Origin: Nonomuraea glycinis
GTDB lineage: Bacteria; Actinomycetota; Actinomycetes; Streptosporangiales; Streptosporangiaceae
Length of the DNA stretch: 64,000 nucleotides
Assembly: GCF_014646515.1 (NCBI RefSeq)
Contig: NZ_BMNK01000001.1
Span: 228,745-292,744 of the forward strand
Direction of reading: 5' to 3'
The translations under genes and the position numbers were made by a program. Shown piece by piece: positions 42,657-51,835 of the stretch. The first letter of the stretch is position 1, and each line of letters starts with the position of its first letter. Below the pieces are notes generated by a model, which saw only the letters and a program-made list of their open reading frames with translations, ran no database searches and was not told the origin of the DNA.

Positions 42657-44201
42657 ATGGAGGTTCTCGACCCGCCCGCGGTGCGGCGCTGGGCACGGCT
42701 GGCCGCCGACGCGCTCGGCCGCGCCAGGGCCGACATCGACGCGCTCAACGTGTTTCCGGTCGCAGACGGCGACACCGGCACCAACCTCTATCTCACCATG
42801 CTCTCCGCCGCCGAGGCCGTCGAGGAGCTGCCCGACGACGTGGACGCCGCCGTCGTGTGGCAGACGCTGTCCTACGGCGCGCTGGTCGGCGCGCGCGGCA
42901 ACTCCGGGGTCATCGTCAGCCAGGCGCTGCGCGGGCTGGCCGAGGTGCTCAAGCACGGCTCCGACCTGAGAGCCGGCTTGGCCAGAGCCGCGGCCCTGGC
43001 CAGGCAGAGCGTCGCCAGGCCGGTCGAGGGCACCGTGCTGAGCGTCCTGGCGGCCGTCGCCCGAGCCGTCCAAAGTGGTGACGGCGGGCTGGACGACGTG
43101 GCGCGGCGCGCCGCCGAGGAGGCCCGCGCGGCGCTGCGGCGCACCCCCGGGCAGCTCGACGTGCTGGCCCGCAGCGGCGTCGTGGACGCGGGCGGCGCCG
43201 GGCTGGCGATCCTGCTGGAGTCGCTGGCCACGGTGATCACCGGTGCCCACCGCGAGCGCTACGACGTGCCCACGCCGACCGCGCGGGTCTCGCCGATGAC
43301 CGAGGTGGGCGCGGGTTATGAGGTGATGTACCTGCTCGACGCCGACGACCGGGCGGTGGACACGCTGCGCGCGGAGCTCGACGCGCTGGGCGACTCACTG
43401 GTGGTGGTCGGCGGCGAGGGGCTGTGGAACGTCCACGTGCACGTGGCCGAGGCCGGCCTGGCCATCGAGGCGGCGCTGCGGGTGGGCCGGCCGCACCGGA
43501 TCAGGGTCACCTACCTGGCCGAACGGCCACGCTCCGCCGACGCCGGCCGGGGAGTGGTGGCCGTCGCCGCGGGCGAGGGGATCGCGGCACTGTTCGAGGA
43601 GTGCGGCGCGGTCGTCGTACGGCGCGAGCCCGGTGGCCGGCCGGCCCTGCCCGCCATGCTCGCCGCCATCAGGCAGGCCGGCAACGAGGTGGCCGTGCTG
43701 CCGAACGACGACGCCGCCGGAGCCGTGGCCGCCGCGGCGGCGGAGATCGCCCGCGAGGACGGGGTCGTGGTGAGCGTGCTGCCCACCAAGGCCACGGTGC
43801 AGGGGCTGGCCGCGCTGGCCGTACACGATCCGTTACGGCGTTTCGACGACGACGTGGTGGCGATGACCGACGCGGCCGGTCACACCCGGCACGGCCACCT
43901 GGTGCTGGCCGACCGGCACGGCGTCACCAGCGCCGGGCTGTGCGCCCCCGGCGACGTGCTCGGGCTGATCGACGGGGACGTGGCGGTGATCGGCGCGACC
44001 CTCGCCGAGGTGGCCGCGCTGGTCGTGGACCGGATGGTGGCGGGCGGCGGCGAGCTGGTGACCCTGGTGACGGGCGCGCTCGCCCCCGCCCGGCTGGCGA
44101 CCGGCGTCGAGGAGCACCTCGGGCGCACCAGGCCGGACGTGGATCTGGTCGTCTACGAGGGCGAGCAGGGCGGCTACCCGCTGCTCATCGGCGTCGAGTA
44201 G
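42657..44201 (+). CDS. DAK2 (DegV/FakA-like) kinase-domain protein
   Basis: 514 residues. The N-terminal 200 residues are a DhaL/DAK2 domain with metal and ATP motifs NVFPVADGDTGTNLYLTM near residue 30 and GARGNSGVIVSQ near 80, and GGAGLAILLE near 180. The C-terminal half resembles FakA: a central domain and a last domain ending LVVYEGEQGGYPLLIGVE. FakA homologues phosphorylate fatty acids bound to a FakB/DegV protein; no FakB is in the window. It precedes recG with a 48-base gap, a conserved pairing that may reflect co-expression only. Confidence 0.88.
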   Translation: MEVLDPPAVRRWARLAADALGRARADIDALNVFPVADGDTGTNLYLTMLSAAEAVEELPDDVDAAVVWQTLSYGALVGARGNSGVIVSQALRGLAEVLKHGSDLRAGLARAAALARQSVARPVEGTVLSVLAAVARAVQSGDGGLDDVARRAAEEARAALRRTPGQLDVLARSGVVDAGGAGLAILLESLATVITGAHRERYDVPTPTARVSPMTEVGAGYEVMYLLDADDRAVDTLRAELDALGDSLVVVGGEGLWNVHVHVAEAGLAIEAALRVGRPHRIRVTYLAERPRSADAGRGVVAVAAGEGIAALFEECGAVVVRREPGGRPALPAMLAAIRQAGNEVAVLPNDDAAGAVAAAAAEIAREDGVVVSVLPTKATVQGLAALAVHDPLRRFDDDVVAMTDAAGHTRHGHLVLADRHGVTSAGLCAPGDVLGLIDGDVAVIGATLAEVAALVVDRMVAGGGELVTLVTGALAPARLATGVEEHLGRTRPDVDLVVYEGEQGGYPLLIGVE

Positions 44202-44249
44202 GACGGCGGTTGTCGTTCCTGTCGGTCGCAGGCGGTAGAACATAGAGCC

Positions 44250-46430
44250 GTGAGCCGTTTCGACGAGCCCCTGAAGAAGGCGCTCGACCCGAAGACCGCA
44301 AAGCTGCTGCACAGTGTGCTCGGCCTGGAGACGGTCGGCGACCTGTTGCGCCACTATCCCCGGCGCTACGCCGAGCGCGGCGAGCTGACCTCGCTCGACG
44401 CGCTGGAGGTCGACGAGCACGTCACCGTGGTGGGCGAGGTGACCAGGCTGATGCGCAAGCCCATGCGCAACCGCGGCGGCACCTGGCTGGAGGCCGAGGT
44501 CGTCGACGGCAACGGCAACAAGATCTATTTGTCGTTCTTCGGCAAGGGCTCCCATGTGGCCGAGTCGCGGCTCAAGCCGGGGCGGCGTGGCATGTTCGCC
44601 GGCAAGGTGGGGCTGTTCGGCTCGCGCACCAGCCCGCGCTGGCAGCTCTCGCACCCGGAGTTCGAGCTGTTCGAGGAGAGCGAGGCCGCCGTCGAGGAGT
44701 TCGCGGCGGCTCCGGTGCCGATCTATCCGGCGGGCAAGGACCTCACCCCGTGGGCGATCAGGCGGGCCGTCGGCGTCGTGCTCGACACGCTGGGCCCGCT
44801 GGACGACTCGCTGCCCGCCGAGCTGCGGGTCCGCCACGGCCTTCCGGAGCTGGGCGACGCGCTGGTGGCCATCCACCGGCCGAAGGACTTCGGCGACGTG
44901 CAGCGGGCGCGCAAGCGGCTGAAGTTCGACGAGGCCTTCGTGCTGCAGGCCGTGCTGCTGCGGCGCCGGCAGGCGGCGACGGCCTGGCCCGCCAGGTCGC
45001 GCCCGCTCAGGGGTGACGGGCTGCTGGCGGACTTCGAGGCCCGGCTGCCGTTCCAGCTCACCGAGGGCCAGGCCGAGGTGGGCGTGGAGATCGCCGCCGA
45101 CCTGGCGCTGGAGCACCCGATGCACCGGCTGCTGCAGGGCGAGGTGGGCGCGGGCAAGACCGTGGTCGCGCTGCGCGCCATGCTCCAGGTGGTCGACGCG
45201 GGCGGGCAGGCGGTCCTGCTCGCCCCCACCGAGGTGCTCGCCCAGCAGCACCACCGCTCGATCACCGGCATGCTGGGGGATCTCGCGCAGGGAGGCATGT
45301 TCGGCGGCACCGCGGTCACCCTGCTCACCGGCTCCATGGGCGCGGCCGCCCGCCGCTCAGCCCTGCTCGACGCCGCCTCCGGGACGGCGGGCATCGTCGT
45401 CGGCACGCACGCGCTGCTCCAGGAGCACGTCCAGTTCGCCGACCTGGGGCTCGTGGTCGTGGACGAGCAGCACCGCTTCGGCGTGGAGCAGCGTGACGCC
45501 CTGCGCGAGAAGGCCGGCGACACCCGGCCGCACGTCCTGGTCATGACCGCCACCCCGATCCCGCGCACGGTCGCCATGACGGTCTTCGGTGACCTGGAGG
45601 TCTCCACGCTCTCGCAGCTCCCCTCGGGCCGCGCGCCCATCACCACCCACGTGGTCCCGGCCGCGGAGAAGCCCCACTTCCTTGAGCGCACCTGGCAGCG
45701 GGTCCGGGAGGAGGTCGGCCTGGGCAGGCAGGCCTACATCGTCTGCCCCCGCATCGGCGACCTGGAGGGCGACGAGGGAGACCTGGCGGCCTCCGCCTCC
45801 GGGGAGGAGGACCGCCGTCCGCCGCTCGCCGTGCTCGACGTGGCGGAGCTGCTGTCCCAGGGCCCCTTCCAGGATCTGCGCCTGGGCATTCTGCACGGCA
45901 AGCTGCCGCCGGAGGAGAAGGACGCCGTGATGCGCTCCTTCACCCGGGGCGAGCTGGACGTCATGGTCGCCACCACCGTCATCGAGGTGGGCGTCGACGT
46001 CCCCAACGCCTGCGTCATGATCATCATGGACGCCGACCGCTTCGGCGTCTCCCAGCTCCACCAGCTCCGCGGTCGCGTCGGCCGAGGCGGCCTGCCGGGC
46101 CTGTGCCTCCTGGTCTCCGACTTCCCCGCGGGCACCCCGGCGCGGGCCCGCCTCGACGCGGTCGCCGCCACCCTGGACGGCTTCGAGCTGTCGAGGGTGG
46201 ACCTGGAGCAGCGCCGCGAGGGTGACGTGCTGGGGGCGGCCCAGTCGGGCAAGCGGTCGTCGCTCAAGATGCTGCAGCTCCTGCGCGACGAGGACGTCAT
46301 CGCCACCGCCCGCGACGAGGCGGCGGCCCTGCTGGCGGAGGACCCGACGCTGACCTCGCACGAGGCGCTCAGGGCGGAGATCGGCCGGCTGCTGGAGGAC
46401 GAGCGAGCCGAATACCTCGAAAAGACCTGA
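44250..46430 (+). CDS. recG: ATP-dependent DNA helicase RecG
   Basis: 726 residues. The wedge OB-fold (about 50-180) precedes the helicase motor: Walker A GEVGAGKTVVAL near residue 300, DEQH-type VVDEQHRFGVEQR near 405, TATPIPRT, and motif VI QLRGRVGRGG near 610. It remodels stalled replication forks and Holliday junctions in the cytoplasm. The GTG start directly follows DAK2. The gene is followed by a 19-bp tandem repeat. Confidence 0.95.
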   Translation: MSRFDEPLKKALDPKTAKLLHSVLGLETVGDLLRHYPRRYAERGELTSLDALEVDEHVTVVGEVTRLMRKPMRNRGGTWLEAEVVDGNGNKIYLSFFGKGSHVAESRLKPGRRGMFAGKVGLFGSRTSPRWQLSHPEFELFEESEAAVEEFAAAPVPIYPAGKDLTPWAIRRAVGVVLDTLGPLDDSLPAELRVRHGLPELGDALVAIHRPKDFGDVQRARKRLKFDEAFVLQAVLLRRRQAATAWPARSRPLRGDGLLADFEARLPFQLTEGQAEVGVEIAADLALEHPMHRLLQGEVGAGKTVVALRAMLQVVDAGGQAVLLAPTEVLAQQHHRSITGMLGDLAQGGMFGGTAVTLLTGSMGAAARRSALLDAASGTAGIVVGTHALLQEHVQFADLGLVVVDEQHRFGVEQRDALREKAGDTRPHVLVMTATPIPRTVAMTVFGDLEVSTLSQLPSGRAPITTHVVPAAEKPHFLERTWQRVREEVGLGRQAYIVCPRIGDLEGDEGDLAASASGEEDRRPPLAVLDVAELLSQGPFQDLRLGILHGKLPPEEKDAVMRSFTRGELDVMVATTVIEVGVDVPNACVMIIMDADRFGVSQLHQLRGRVGRGGLPGLCLLVSDFPAGTPARARLDAVAATLDGFELSRVDLEQRREGDVLGAAQSGKRSSLKMLQLLRDEDVIATARDEAAALLAEDPTLTSHEALRAEIGRLLEDERAEYLEKT

Positions 46431-46453
46431 CTCCGCTTCTGCGAGCCGGATGC

Positions 46454-46491
46454 CGGCGAGGGTCTGGCTTCACGGCGAGGGTCTGGCTTCA
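46454..46491. repeat. Perfect 19-bp tandem duplication after recG
   Basis: Two identical copies, 46454-46472 and 46473-46491, 24 bases after the recG stop. Confidence 0.9.
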
Positions 46492-46546
46492 GCAGCCGGA
46501 CGTGTCAGAAGACCTGATCCCGGACGGGCCGGGAAGGTGATGCGAA

Positions 46547-46592
46547 CCCAGCCGCGGGGACGGCCTCCCCCCGAATGCCGTCCCCGGCTGGG
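46547..46592 (+). terminator. Strong hairpin after recG
   Basis: CCCAGCCG-GGGACGGC (46547-46564, with a two-base bulge) pairs with 46577-46592. No T-run follows. It probably limits read-through from recG into rsmD or marks a structured RNA. Confidence 0.5.
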
Positions 46593-46791
46593 CCCACCCT
46601 CGGGTCAGGTGCCGAGGGAACCGGCGTGCGGAAGGGCTCACGATCACGCCGGTCGGCCTTCATCTGGGTCACCTCGAAGGCCGCAGACCTCATCTTGCTG
46701 ACTCGACCGGGCAATGTGAATCACCCTTGCGCAGTCGAGGCCGACACTTGTCCACTCTTGACCTGCGTCGTTATGCGGAACAATGGCCGAC

Positions 46792-47400
46792 ATGACTCGG
46801 ATCATCGCGGGGAGCGCAGGTGGGCGACGGCTGGAGGTGCCGCCGGGGCGCGGGACCAGGCCGACCAGTGACAGGGCGCGAGAAGGGATCTTCTTGACGC
46901 TCGACTCCCTGTACGGGCTCCGGGGGGCCCGGGTGATGGACCTGTACGCGGGTTCGGGGGCGGTCGGGCTGGAGGCGCTGTCGCGGGGGGCGGGGTGCGC
47001 GGTGCTGGTCGAGTCCGATCCCAAGGCCGTGCGGACGATCAAGACGAACGTCAGGGCGCTGGACCTGGGCGGCGGGGCCGAGGTGGTGGCCGACAAAGTG
47101 GCGCGTTTTCTGGGCAGGGGTCCGGCGGGCCGGCCGGGTGACGGGCCGCCGATGGAGGCGTTCGACATCGTGTTCGCCGATCCGCCGTACGCGGTGTCCG
47201 ACGACGAGGTGATCGCGGTGCTGGCGCTGTTGCGGGACAACGGCTGGCTGGTTAATGGTGCTTTGGTGGCTTTCGAGAGGGAAAGCCGGGGAAAGCCGCT
47301 CATATGGCCTGACGGTTACGTTGAGGAGAGGGTCCGTAGATACGGCGAAGCGTCCGTTTGGTACGGTCGCGCGGCCGGAGTATCTGTGGACGGCTCGTAG
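46792..47400 (+). CDS. rsmD: 16S rRNA (guanine(966)-N(2))-methyltransferase
   Basis: About 202 residues. TRIIAGSAGGRRLEVPPG and RPTSDRAREGIFLTLDS are the RsmD signature; SAM is bound at VMDLYAGSGAVGLEALSRGA near residue 50, and the catalytic motif DPPYAV lies near 127. It methylates G966 of 16S rRNA in assembling 30S subunits. The start is ATG 46792 (or 46783). coaD follows after 14 bases, the usual rsmD-coaD operon. Confidence 0.93.
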   Translation: MTRIIAGSAGGRRLEVPPGRGTRPTSDRAREGIFLTLDSLYGLRGARVMDLYAGSGAVGLEALSRGAGCAVLVESDPKAVRTIKTNVRALDLGGGAEVVADKVARFLGRGPAGRPGDGPPMEAFDIVFADPPYAVSDDEVIAVLALLRDNGWLVNGALVAFERESRGKPLIWPDGYVEERVRRYGEASVWYGRAAGVSVDGS

Positions 47401-47414
47401 ACCTGGGAGGCGTT

Positions 47415-47891
47415 TTGCGGCGCGTTGTCTGCCCGGGGTCGTTCGACCCCATCACCAACGGTCATCTCGACATCATCGGCCGGGCCGCCCGGTTGTACGA
47501 CGAGGTGACGGTGGCCGTACTCATCAATGTCGAGAAAAGCAGCCTCTTCACCGTTGACGAGCGGATCGAGATGCTCCGTACCGTGACGAAGGAGTACACC
47601 AACGTCAAGGTCAGGAAATTTCATGGCCTGCTGGTCGACTTCTGCAAGCAGAACGAGATCCCGGCGATCGTCAAGGGGATCAGGGTCGTCAGTGACTTCG
47701 ACTACGAGTTGCAGATGGCGCAGCTCAACTACCGGCTGTCCGGCGTGGAGACGCTGTTCATGCCGACCAATCCGGAGTACTCGTTCCTGTCCTCCAGCCG
47801 GGTGAAGGAGATCGCCCGGTATGGTGGGGACGTGTCGGGTCTCGTCCCTGACCTGGTGCACAAGCTGCTCATCGAGCGGCTCAGGGGCTGA
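47415..47891 (+). CDS. coaD: Phosphopantetheine adenylyltransferase
   Basis: Penultimate step of coenzyme A synthesis, adding AMP from ATP to phosphopantetheine. 158 residues. CPGSFDPITNGHLDIIGRA carries the T/HxGH motif; VKGIRVVSDFDYE and YSFLSSSRVKEIA are the substrate and ATP loops. The TTG start has GGGAGG five bases upstream; the longer in-frame reading is antisense to nothing useful and lacks a ribosome site. Operon with rsmD. Confidence 0.96.
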   Translation: MRRVVCPGSFDPITNGHLDIIGRAARLYDEVTVAVLINVEKSSLFTVDERIEMLRTVTKEYTNVKVRKFHGLLVDFCKQNEIPAIVKGIRVVSDFDYELQMAQLNYRLSGVETLFMPTNPEYSFLSSSRVKEIARYGGDVSGLVPDLVHKLLIERLRG

Positions 47892-47962
47892 CGGCGACCT
47901 GGTATCCTTTCATTTCGGCCTTGTACGACGGCGACTAACTCGCCATGCCTAGCGAGAGCAGG

Positions 47963-48514
47963 ATGACTCAGCACCTCAACCCCCGCTCCCCTTGGGTGAT
48001 CTCCACTCACGACCTGGGAAAGCGGCCGGGCACAATGCGAGAGATCACCCTGTCCCTCCCGGCACCGGCGGATCTCGGCGTCGACATGATCGGTGTCCCC
48101 AAGGACGCCGAAGTCGAGCTGGACCTTCGGCTCGAAGCAGTGATGGAAGGCGTGCTCGTCTCGGGCACGGCGCAGGCCCCGCTCGCCGGGGAGTGCGCGC
48201 GGTGCCTTGACCCGTTGACCTCCGATATCGAGGTCAACCTGCAGGAGCTGTTCTTCTACTCCGCCGAGGACTCCTCGGAGGACGATTCGCTGCTCGACGG
48301 AGACCTGCTCGACCTCGAGCCGACATTCCGCGACGCGGTGGTGCTCGCACTGCCGTTGAGCCCTGTGTGCGGCGACGACTGCCCGGGACTCTGCACGGAG
48401 TGCGGGATCAAGCTGGCCGAGGCCGGCGAAGATCACCGGCACGAGAAGATCGACGCCCGATGGGCGTCGTTGCAAGGTCTGGTTACCGAGAACGATAACG
48501 ATCAGGAGAAGTGA
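47963..48514 (+). CDS. DUF177 (YceD-like) protein
   Basis: About 183 residues, with ATG 47945 as an alternative start six codons earlier. NPRSPWVISTHDLGKRPGTMRE is the actinobacterial DUF177 start. The Cys pairs CARC (near 87) and CGDDCPGLCTEC (near 142) form the zinc-like knuckles of the family. YceD is linked to 23S rRNA or L32 function because its gene precedes rpmF across bacteria, as here (the two genes are one base apart). Precise role unknown. Confidence 0.9.
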   Translation: MTQHLNPRSPWVISTHDLGKRPGTMREITLSLPAPADLGVDMIGVPKDAEVELDLRLEAVMEGVLVSGTAQAPLAGECARCLDPLTSDIEVNLQELFFYSAEDSSEDDSLLDGDLLDLEPTFRDAVVLALPLSPVCGDDCPGLCTECGIKLAEAGEDHRHEKIDARWASLQGLVTENDNDQEK

Positions 48515-48515
48515 C

Positions 48516-48695
48516 GTGGCCGTCCCGAAGCGAAAGATGTCGCGGAGCAACACCCGCGCCCGTCGCTCCCAGTGGAAGACGACTGCTGTCGCCCTGGTGA
48601 GCTGCCCGCAGTGCCGTTCGCCTAAGCAGCCGCACATCGCGTGCCCCACCTGCGGCACCTACAACCGTCGTCAGGTCATCGAGCCGTCCGCCTGA
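48516..48695 (+). CDS. rpmF: 50S ribosomal protein L32
   Basis: 59 residues, too short for most ORF lists but unmistakable: AVPKRKMSRSNTRARRSQW at the start, then CPQC and CPTC zinc-ribbon pairs and GTYNRRQVIEPSA at the end. The GTG start has AGGAG upstream and lies one base after the DUF177 stop, so the two are translated from one mRNA. Full length for L32. Confidence 0.96.
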   Translation: MAVPKRKMSRSNTRARRSQWKTTAVALVSCPQCRSPKQPHIACPTCGTYNRRQVIEPSA

Positions 48696-48787
48696 TCTCG
48701 CGAGTTGACGTGATGCCGACCGGGTGCCATTGTGCCCCGGTCGGCGTTACCGTTTCAGGTGCGTGCGGTGGCGGTTTCGCCCGCGGC

Positions 48788-48833
48788 CGTGGTGGACGCC
48801 GGGGCTCTGTTCCCCGACGCCCACCACGTTTTC
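48788..48833 (+). terminator. rpmF terminator
   Basis: Arms 48788-48804 and 48812-48828 pair over 15 positions with two mismatches (outer CGTGGTGG/CCACCACG, inner CCGGGG/CCCCG) around a seven-base loop, followed by TTTT. It separates the ribosomal-protein transcript from rnc. Confidence 0.75.
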
Positions 48834-48836
48834 GGG

Positions 48837-48869
48837 CATCTTCCGCAGTCCTCACGCCACGTGAAGATG
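48837..48869 (+). promoter_or_regulatory. Stem next to the rnc ribosome site
   Basis: CATCTTC (48837-48843) pairs with GAAGATG (48863-48869), and the GAGGAGG ribosome site starts four bases later. With the hairpin just upstream it gives rnc a structured 5' region of the type RNase III cleaves to control its own mRNA in other bacteria. Inferred. Confidence 0.35.
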
Positions 48870-48885
48870 TCTGAGGAGGAAAGAC

Positions 48886-49626
48886 GTGGGCGCAGGTCCT
48901 AAGCCAGTGGCCGTCGAGGTCGCCAGAGACGAGCTTGAGCGAGTGCTGGGGGTCGTCCTCGATCCCGACATCCTGGAGCGGGCACTGACGCACCGCTCCT
49001 ACGCCTATGAGAACGGCGGCCTGCCCACCAACGAGCGCCTGGAGTTCCTCGGCGACTCGGTGCTGGGCCTGGTGGTCACCGACACCCTCTACCGCAACCA
49101 CCCCGACCTGCCCGAGGGGCAGCTCGCCAAGCTGAGGGCCGCGGTGGTCAACATGCGCGCCCTCGCCGACGTGGCGCGTGAGCTGGGCCTCGGCCGGTTC
49201 ATGCGGCTCGGCAGGGGCGAGGAGGGCACCGGCGGGCGCGACAAGTCCTCGATCCTGGCCGACACGCTGGAGGCGCTGATCGGCGCCGTCTATGTCGACA
49301 AGGGCCTCGACGAGGCTTTCCGGGTCGTCCACGTGCTGTTCGACCCGCTGATCGTCCGCTCGGCCTCACTGGGCGCCGGACTCGACTGGAAGACCTCGCT
49401 GCAGGAGCTGACCGCCTCCGAGGCGCTCGGCGTGCCCGAATACCACGTCGAGGAGAGCGGCCCCGATCACGCCAAGTCCTTCACGGCCGTGGTGCGGGTG
49501 GGCGGCGAGTCCTACGGCGACGGGTCCGGGCGCAGCAAGAAGGAGGCCGAGCAGCAGGCGGCCGAGGCGGCGTGGACGCGCATCAGGGCCCGCCGCGAGG
49601 AGCGCGAGAGCCAGCCGACGGGCTGA
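48886..49626 (+). CDS. rnc: Ribonuclease III
   Basis: 246 residues. The catalytic signature [16 protein letters not shown] is near residue 46; Asp and Glu metal ligands recur in [20 protein letters not shown] near 123. A dsRNA-binding domain occupies about 170-240 ([30 protein letters not shown]). It processes rRNA and double-stranded mRNA regions. GTG start with GAGGAGGAAAG. mutM follows after 47 bases. Confidence 0.96.
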   Translation: MGAGPKPVAVEVARDELERVLGVVLDPDILERALTHRSYAYENGGLPTNERLEFLGDSVLGLVVTDTLYRNHPDLPEGQLAKLRAAVVNMRALADVARELGLGRFMRLGRGEEGTGGRDKSSILADTLEALIGAVYVDKGLDEAFRVVHVLFDPLIVRSASLGAGLDWKTSLQELTASEALGVPEYHVEESGPDHAKSFTAVVRVGGESYGDGSGRSKKEAEQQAAEAAWTRIRARREERESQPTG

Positions 49627-49673
49627 CGAAGGACCGGCGGGCGTCGTTCGAAGTGCCGAAGTGAGGTCTGGTT

Positions 49674-50519
49674 GTGCCTGAACTGCCGGAAGTCGAAGTT
49701 GTCCGGCGTGGCCTCGCGCAGTGGGTCATCGGCCGCGAGATCGCCGCCGCGGAGGTGCTGCACCCACGCGCGATCAGGCGGCACGTGCCGGGGGCCGACG
49801 AGTTCACCGCGCGGCTCAAGGGCCGCACGGTGCTGTCCGCCGAGCGCCGTGGCAAATACCTGTGGCTCCCGCTGTCGGGCGCCGAAGAGGCTTTGCTGGC
49901 CCACCTGGGGATGAGCGGTCAGTTGCTGGTCGTGGACCAGGACTCGCCGCTGGAGAAGCACCTGCGGGTCCGCCTTCGGTTCGAGGACGGCGGCCCGGAC
50001 CTGCGCTTCGTTGACCAGCGCACCTTCGGTCACGTCATGCTCACCGCCCTGGTCGGCGGCGTGCCGGAGCCGATCTCGCACATCGCCCCCGACCCGTTCG
50101 AGGCGGCGTTCGACGAGGCCGAGTTCACCCGCAGGCTCAGGGCCAAACACACCGAGGTCAAGCGGGCGCTGCTCGACCAGTCGCTGATCAGCGGGGTCGG
50201 CAACATCTACGCCGACGAGGCGTTGTGGATCGCGCGGCTGCACTGGTCCCGCCCGACGCAGACGCTCACCACCCGCAAGGTCGCCGAACTGCTCGCCGCC
50301 GTGCGCGCGGTCATGGGCGCCGCCCTCCAGCAGGGCGGCACGTCGTTCGACAGCCTCTACGTGAACGTCAACGGGGAGAGCGGCTACTTCGACCGCTCCC
50401 TGGAGGCGTACGGCCGCCGCGACCTGCCGTGCTCCCGGTGCGGCACCCCGATCAGGCGGGAGGCGTTCATGAACCGGTCGTCCTACTTCTGCCCCAGATG
50501 CCAGCGACGGTCGCACTGA
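49674..50519 (+). CDS. mutM: Formamidopyrimidine-DNA glycosylase
   Basis: Removes 8-oxoguanine and ring-opened purines from DNA. 281 residues. [13 protein letters not shown] is the catalytic N-terminus (Pro after Met removal is the nucleophile, Glu next). [23 protein letters not shown] is the helix-two-turn-helix, and a C-terminal zinc finger has Cys in CSRCGTPI and CPRCQ. GTG start. Its last 53 bases are overlapped antisense by the facing MFS gene, including the zinc-finger codons. Confidence 0.95.
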   Translation: MPELPEVEVVRRGLAQWVIGREIAAAEVLHPRAIRRHVPGADEFTARLKGRTVLSAERRGKYLWLPLSGAEEALLAHLGMSGQLLVVDQDSPLEKHLRVRLRFEDGGPDLRFVDQRTFGHVMLTALVGGVPEPISHIAPDPFEAAFDEAEFTRRLRAKHTEVKRALLDQSLISGVGNIYADEALWIARLHWSRPTQTLTTRKVAELLAAVRAVMGAALQQGGTSFDSLYVNVNGESGYFDRSLEAYGRRDLPCSRCGTPIRREAFMNRSSYFCPRCQRRSH

Positions 50520-51744
50520 CCGCGGTCAGAGCCACGCCCAGCCACATCACCGCAGAGGTCGACACGCCGTCCACGACCCGCCCGCCGGCGAACGCGCCGA
50601 GGGCGATGGAGACGTTGAAGGCGCTCACGAACAGCGCCGTGCCCATTTCGCCGCCGCCCGACCGCATGATCCACAGCTGCAGCGTCACCCCCACGCCGCC
50701 GTAACCGAGCCCCCACACCACGAGCAGGACCAGCGACAGAACGACAGGAGTCTGGCCGGTCAGCGGCAGTACCGCCATGGACAGGGCCATGAGGGCGGTC
50801 AGGGTGATCAGCACTGCCCTGGGATTCCTGGCCGCTCTGGCTCCGGCGGCGAAGTTGCCCGCCACGCCCGCCGCGCCGTACAGCAGGAGGGCGGTGCTGA
50901 TGAGGGCGGGACCGGCGTGTGCGACCTGCTCCATGAACGGCCGGAGGTAGGTGTAGGCCGCGAAGTGGCCGGACACCGTCAGCACGGTGAGAACGAGGAT
51001 GACCTTGAGGGGGCGTGAGAGCCACCCCAGGCGGTCGTCCGTACGGTCCTCCAACGGGTTTGACGTCTCGGTGGTGTGGGCGGGAGATTCGGATGTACGG
51101 GGATCCTGCTCGGTGGTGTGGGCGGGAGATTCGGAGGGGTGGGGCTGGGGCTGGGGTGTGGTCGGCATCGGTGGCAGGGTCGTGGCCAGGAGGGCGAGCA
51201 GGGCCAGGGCTACCAGGCCCATGGCGGCGAACGCGGTGCGCCACCCCGCGTACGACGAGAGGAACGTCGCGGCGGGCACGCCCAGCACCGACGCCACCGA
51301 CACCCCGGCCAGGATGATCGAGGTCGCCCGCCCGACGAACCGCTCGGGCACCAGCCGTACGCCCAGACCGGCCGCGATGGCCCAGAACCCGCCGATGCTC
51401 ACGCCGGTCAGGAGCCGGGCGGCCAGCATGACGGGGTAGTTGGGGGCGAACGCGCCCGCCAGGTTGGCCACCGCCAGCAACGCCATCAGCGCGAGAAGCG
51501 TGACGCGCCGGTCGAGCCGGCGGGTGGTGATCGCCAGCACGGGCGCGGAGACGGCGGCGACCAGGCCGGGAGCCGACATCATCAGCCCGGCCGTGCCGTC
51601 GGACACCTCCAGCGTGGACGCGATCGAAGTCAGCAGGCCGACAGGCAGCATCTCGCTGGTCACGATGGTGAAGGTGCCCGCCGCGACCGAGGTCACGGCG
51701 AGCCAGCGCGCCCGCGCCCCGGTCAGAACGTCAGTCGTGGTCAT
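50467..51744 (-). CDS. MFS transporter, DHA1 drug-efflux type
   Basis: 425 residues, twelve helices. The motif A-like [20 protein letters not shown] and the N-terminal [13 protein letters not shown] fit AraJ/YdhP-type DHA1 exporters. The central cytoplasmic loop (about 205-235) contains an internal duplication, SESPAHTTE twice, from a 27-bp DNA repeat. It diverges from a LysR regulator that probably controls it. Start [11 protein letters not shown] at 51744. Its 3' end runs antisense into mutM. Confidence 0.88.
   Translation of the reverse strand: MTTTDVLTGARARWLAVTSVAAGTFTIVTSEMLPVGLLTSIASTLEVSDGTAGLMMSAPGLVAAVSAPVLAITTRRLDRRVTLLALMALLAVANLAGAFAPNYPVMLAARLLTGVSIGGFWAIAAGLGVRLVPERFVGRATSIILAGVSVASVLGVPAATFLSSYAGWRTAFAAMGLVALALLALLATTLPPMPTTPQPQPHPSESPAHTTEQDPRTSESPAHTTETSNPLEDRTDDRLGWLSRPLKVILVLTVLTVSGHFAAYTYLRPFMEQVAHAGPALISTALLLYGAAGVAGNFAAGARAARNPRAVLITLTALMALSMAVLPLTGQTPVVLSLVLLVVWGLGYGGVGVTLQLWIMRSGGGEMGTALFVSAFNVSIALGAFAGGRVVDGVSTSAVMWLGVALTAVSATVAGIWGRSRTTGS
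51067..51135. repeat. 27-bp direct repeat in the MFS gene
   Basis: Identical 27-bp copies at 51067-51093 and 51109-51135 give a 42-bp period and keep the reading frame. They encode the duplicated SESPAHTTE in the central loop. Confidence 0.9.
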
Positions 51745-51835
51745 GCGGCTCAGCCTTCTGATTCGCGCCGGCGGGAACAACGACGAAGTACGAAGGCTTG
51801 GTTCAGTAGGGCTAAACGATCGGCCGGAGGCGCAG

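Larger units (their letters stand above)
46431..46791. other. recG-rsmD intergenic region
   Basis: 361 bases with no convincing gene. It contains a perfect 19-bp tandem repeat (46454-46472, 46473-46491), a faint copy of the recG gene end (GAAGACCTGATCC near 46508), and a long hairpin at 46547-46592. The 3' part (from about 46700) is AT-richer and should hold the rsmD-coaD promoter, but I see no pair of strong hexamers. Confidence 0.6.
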
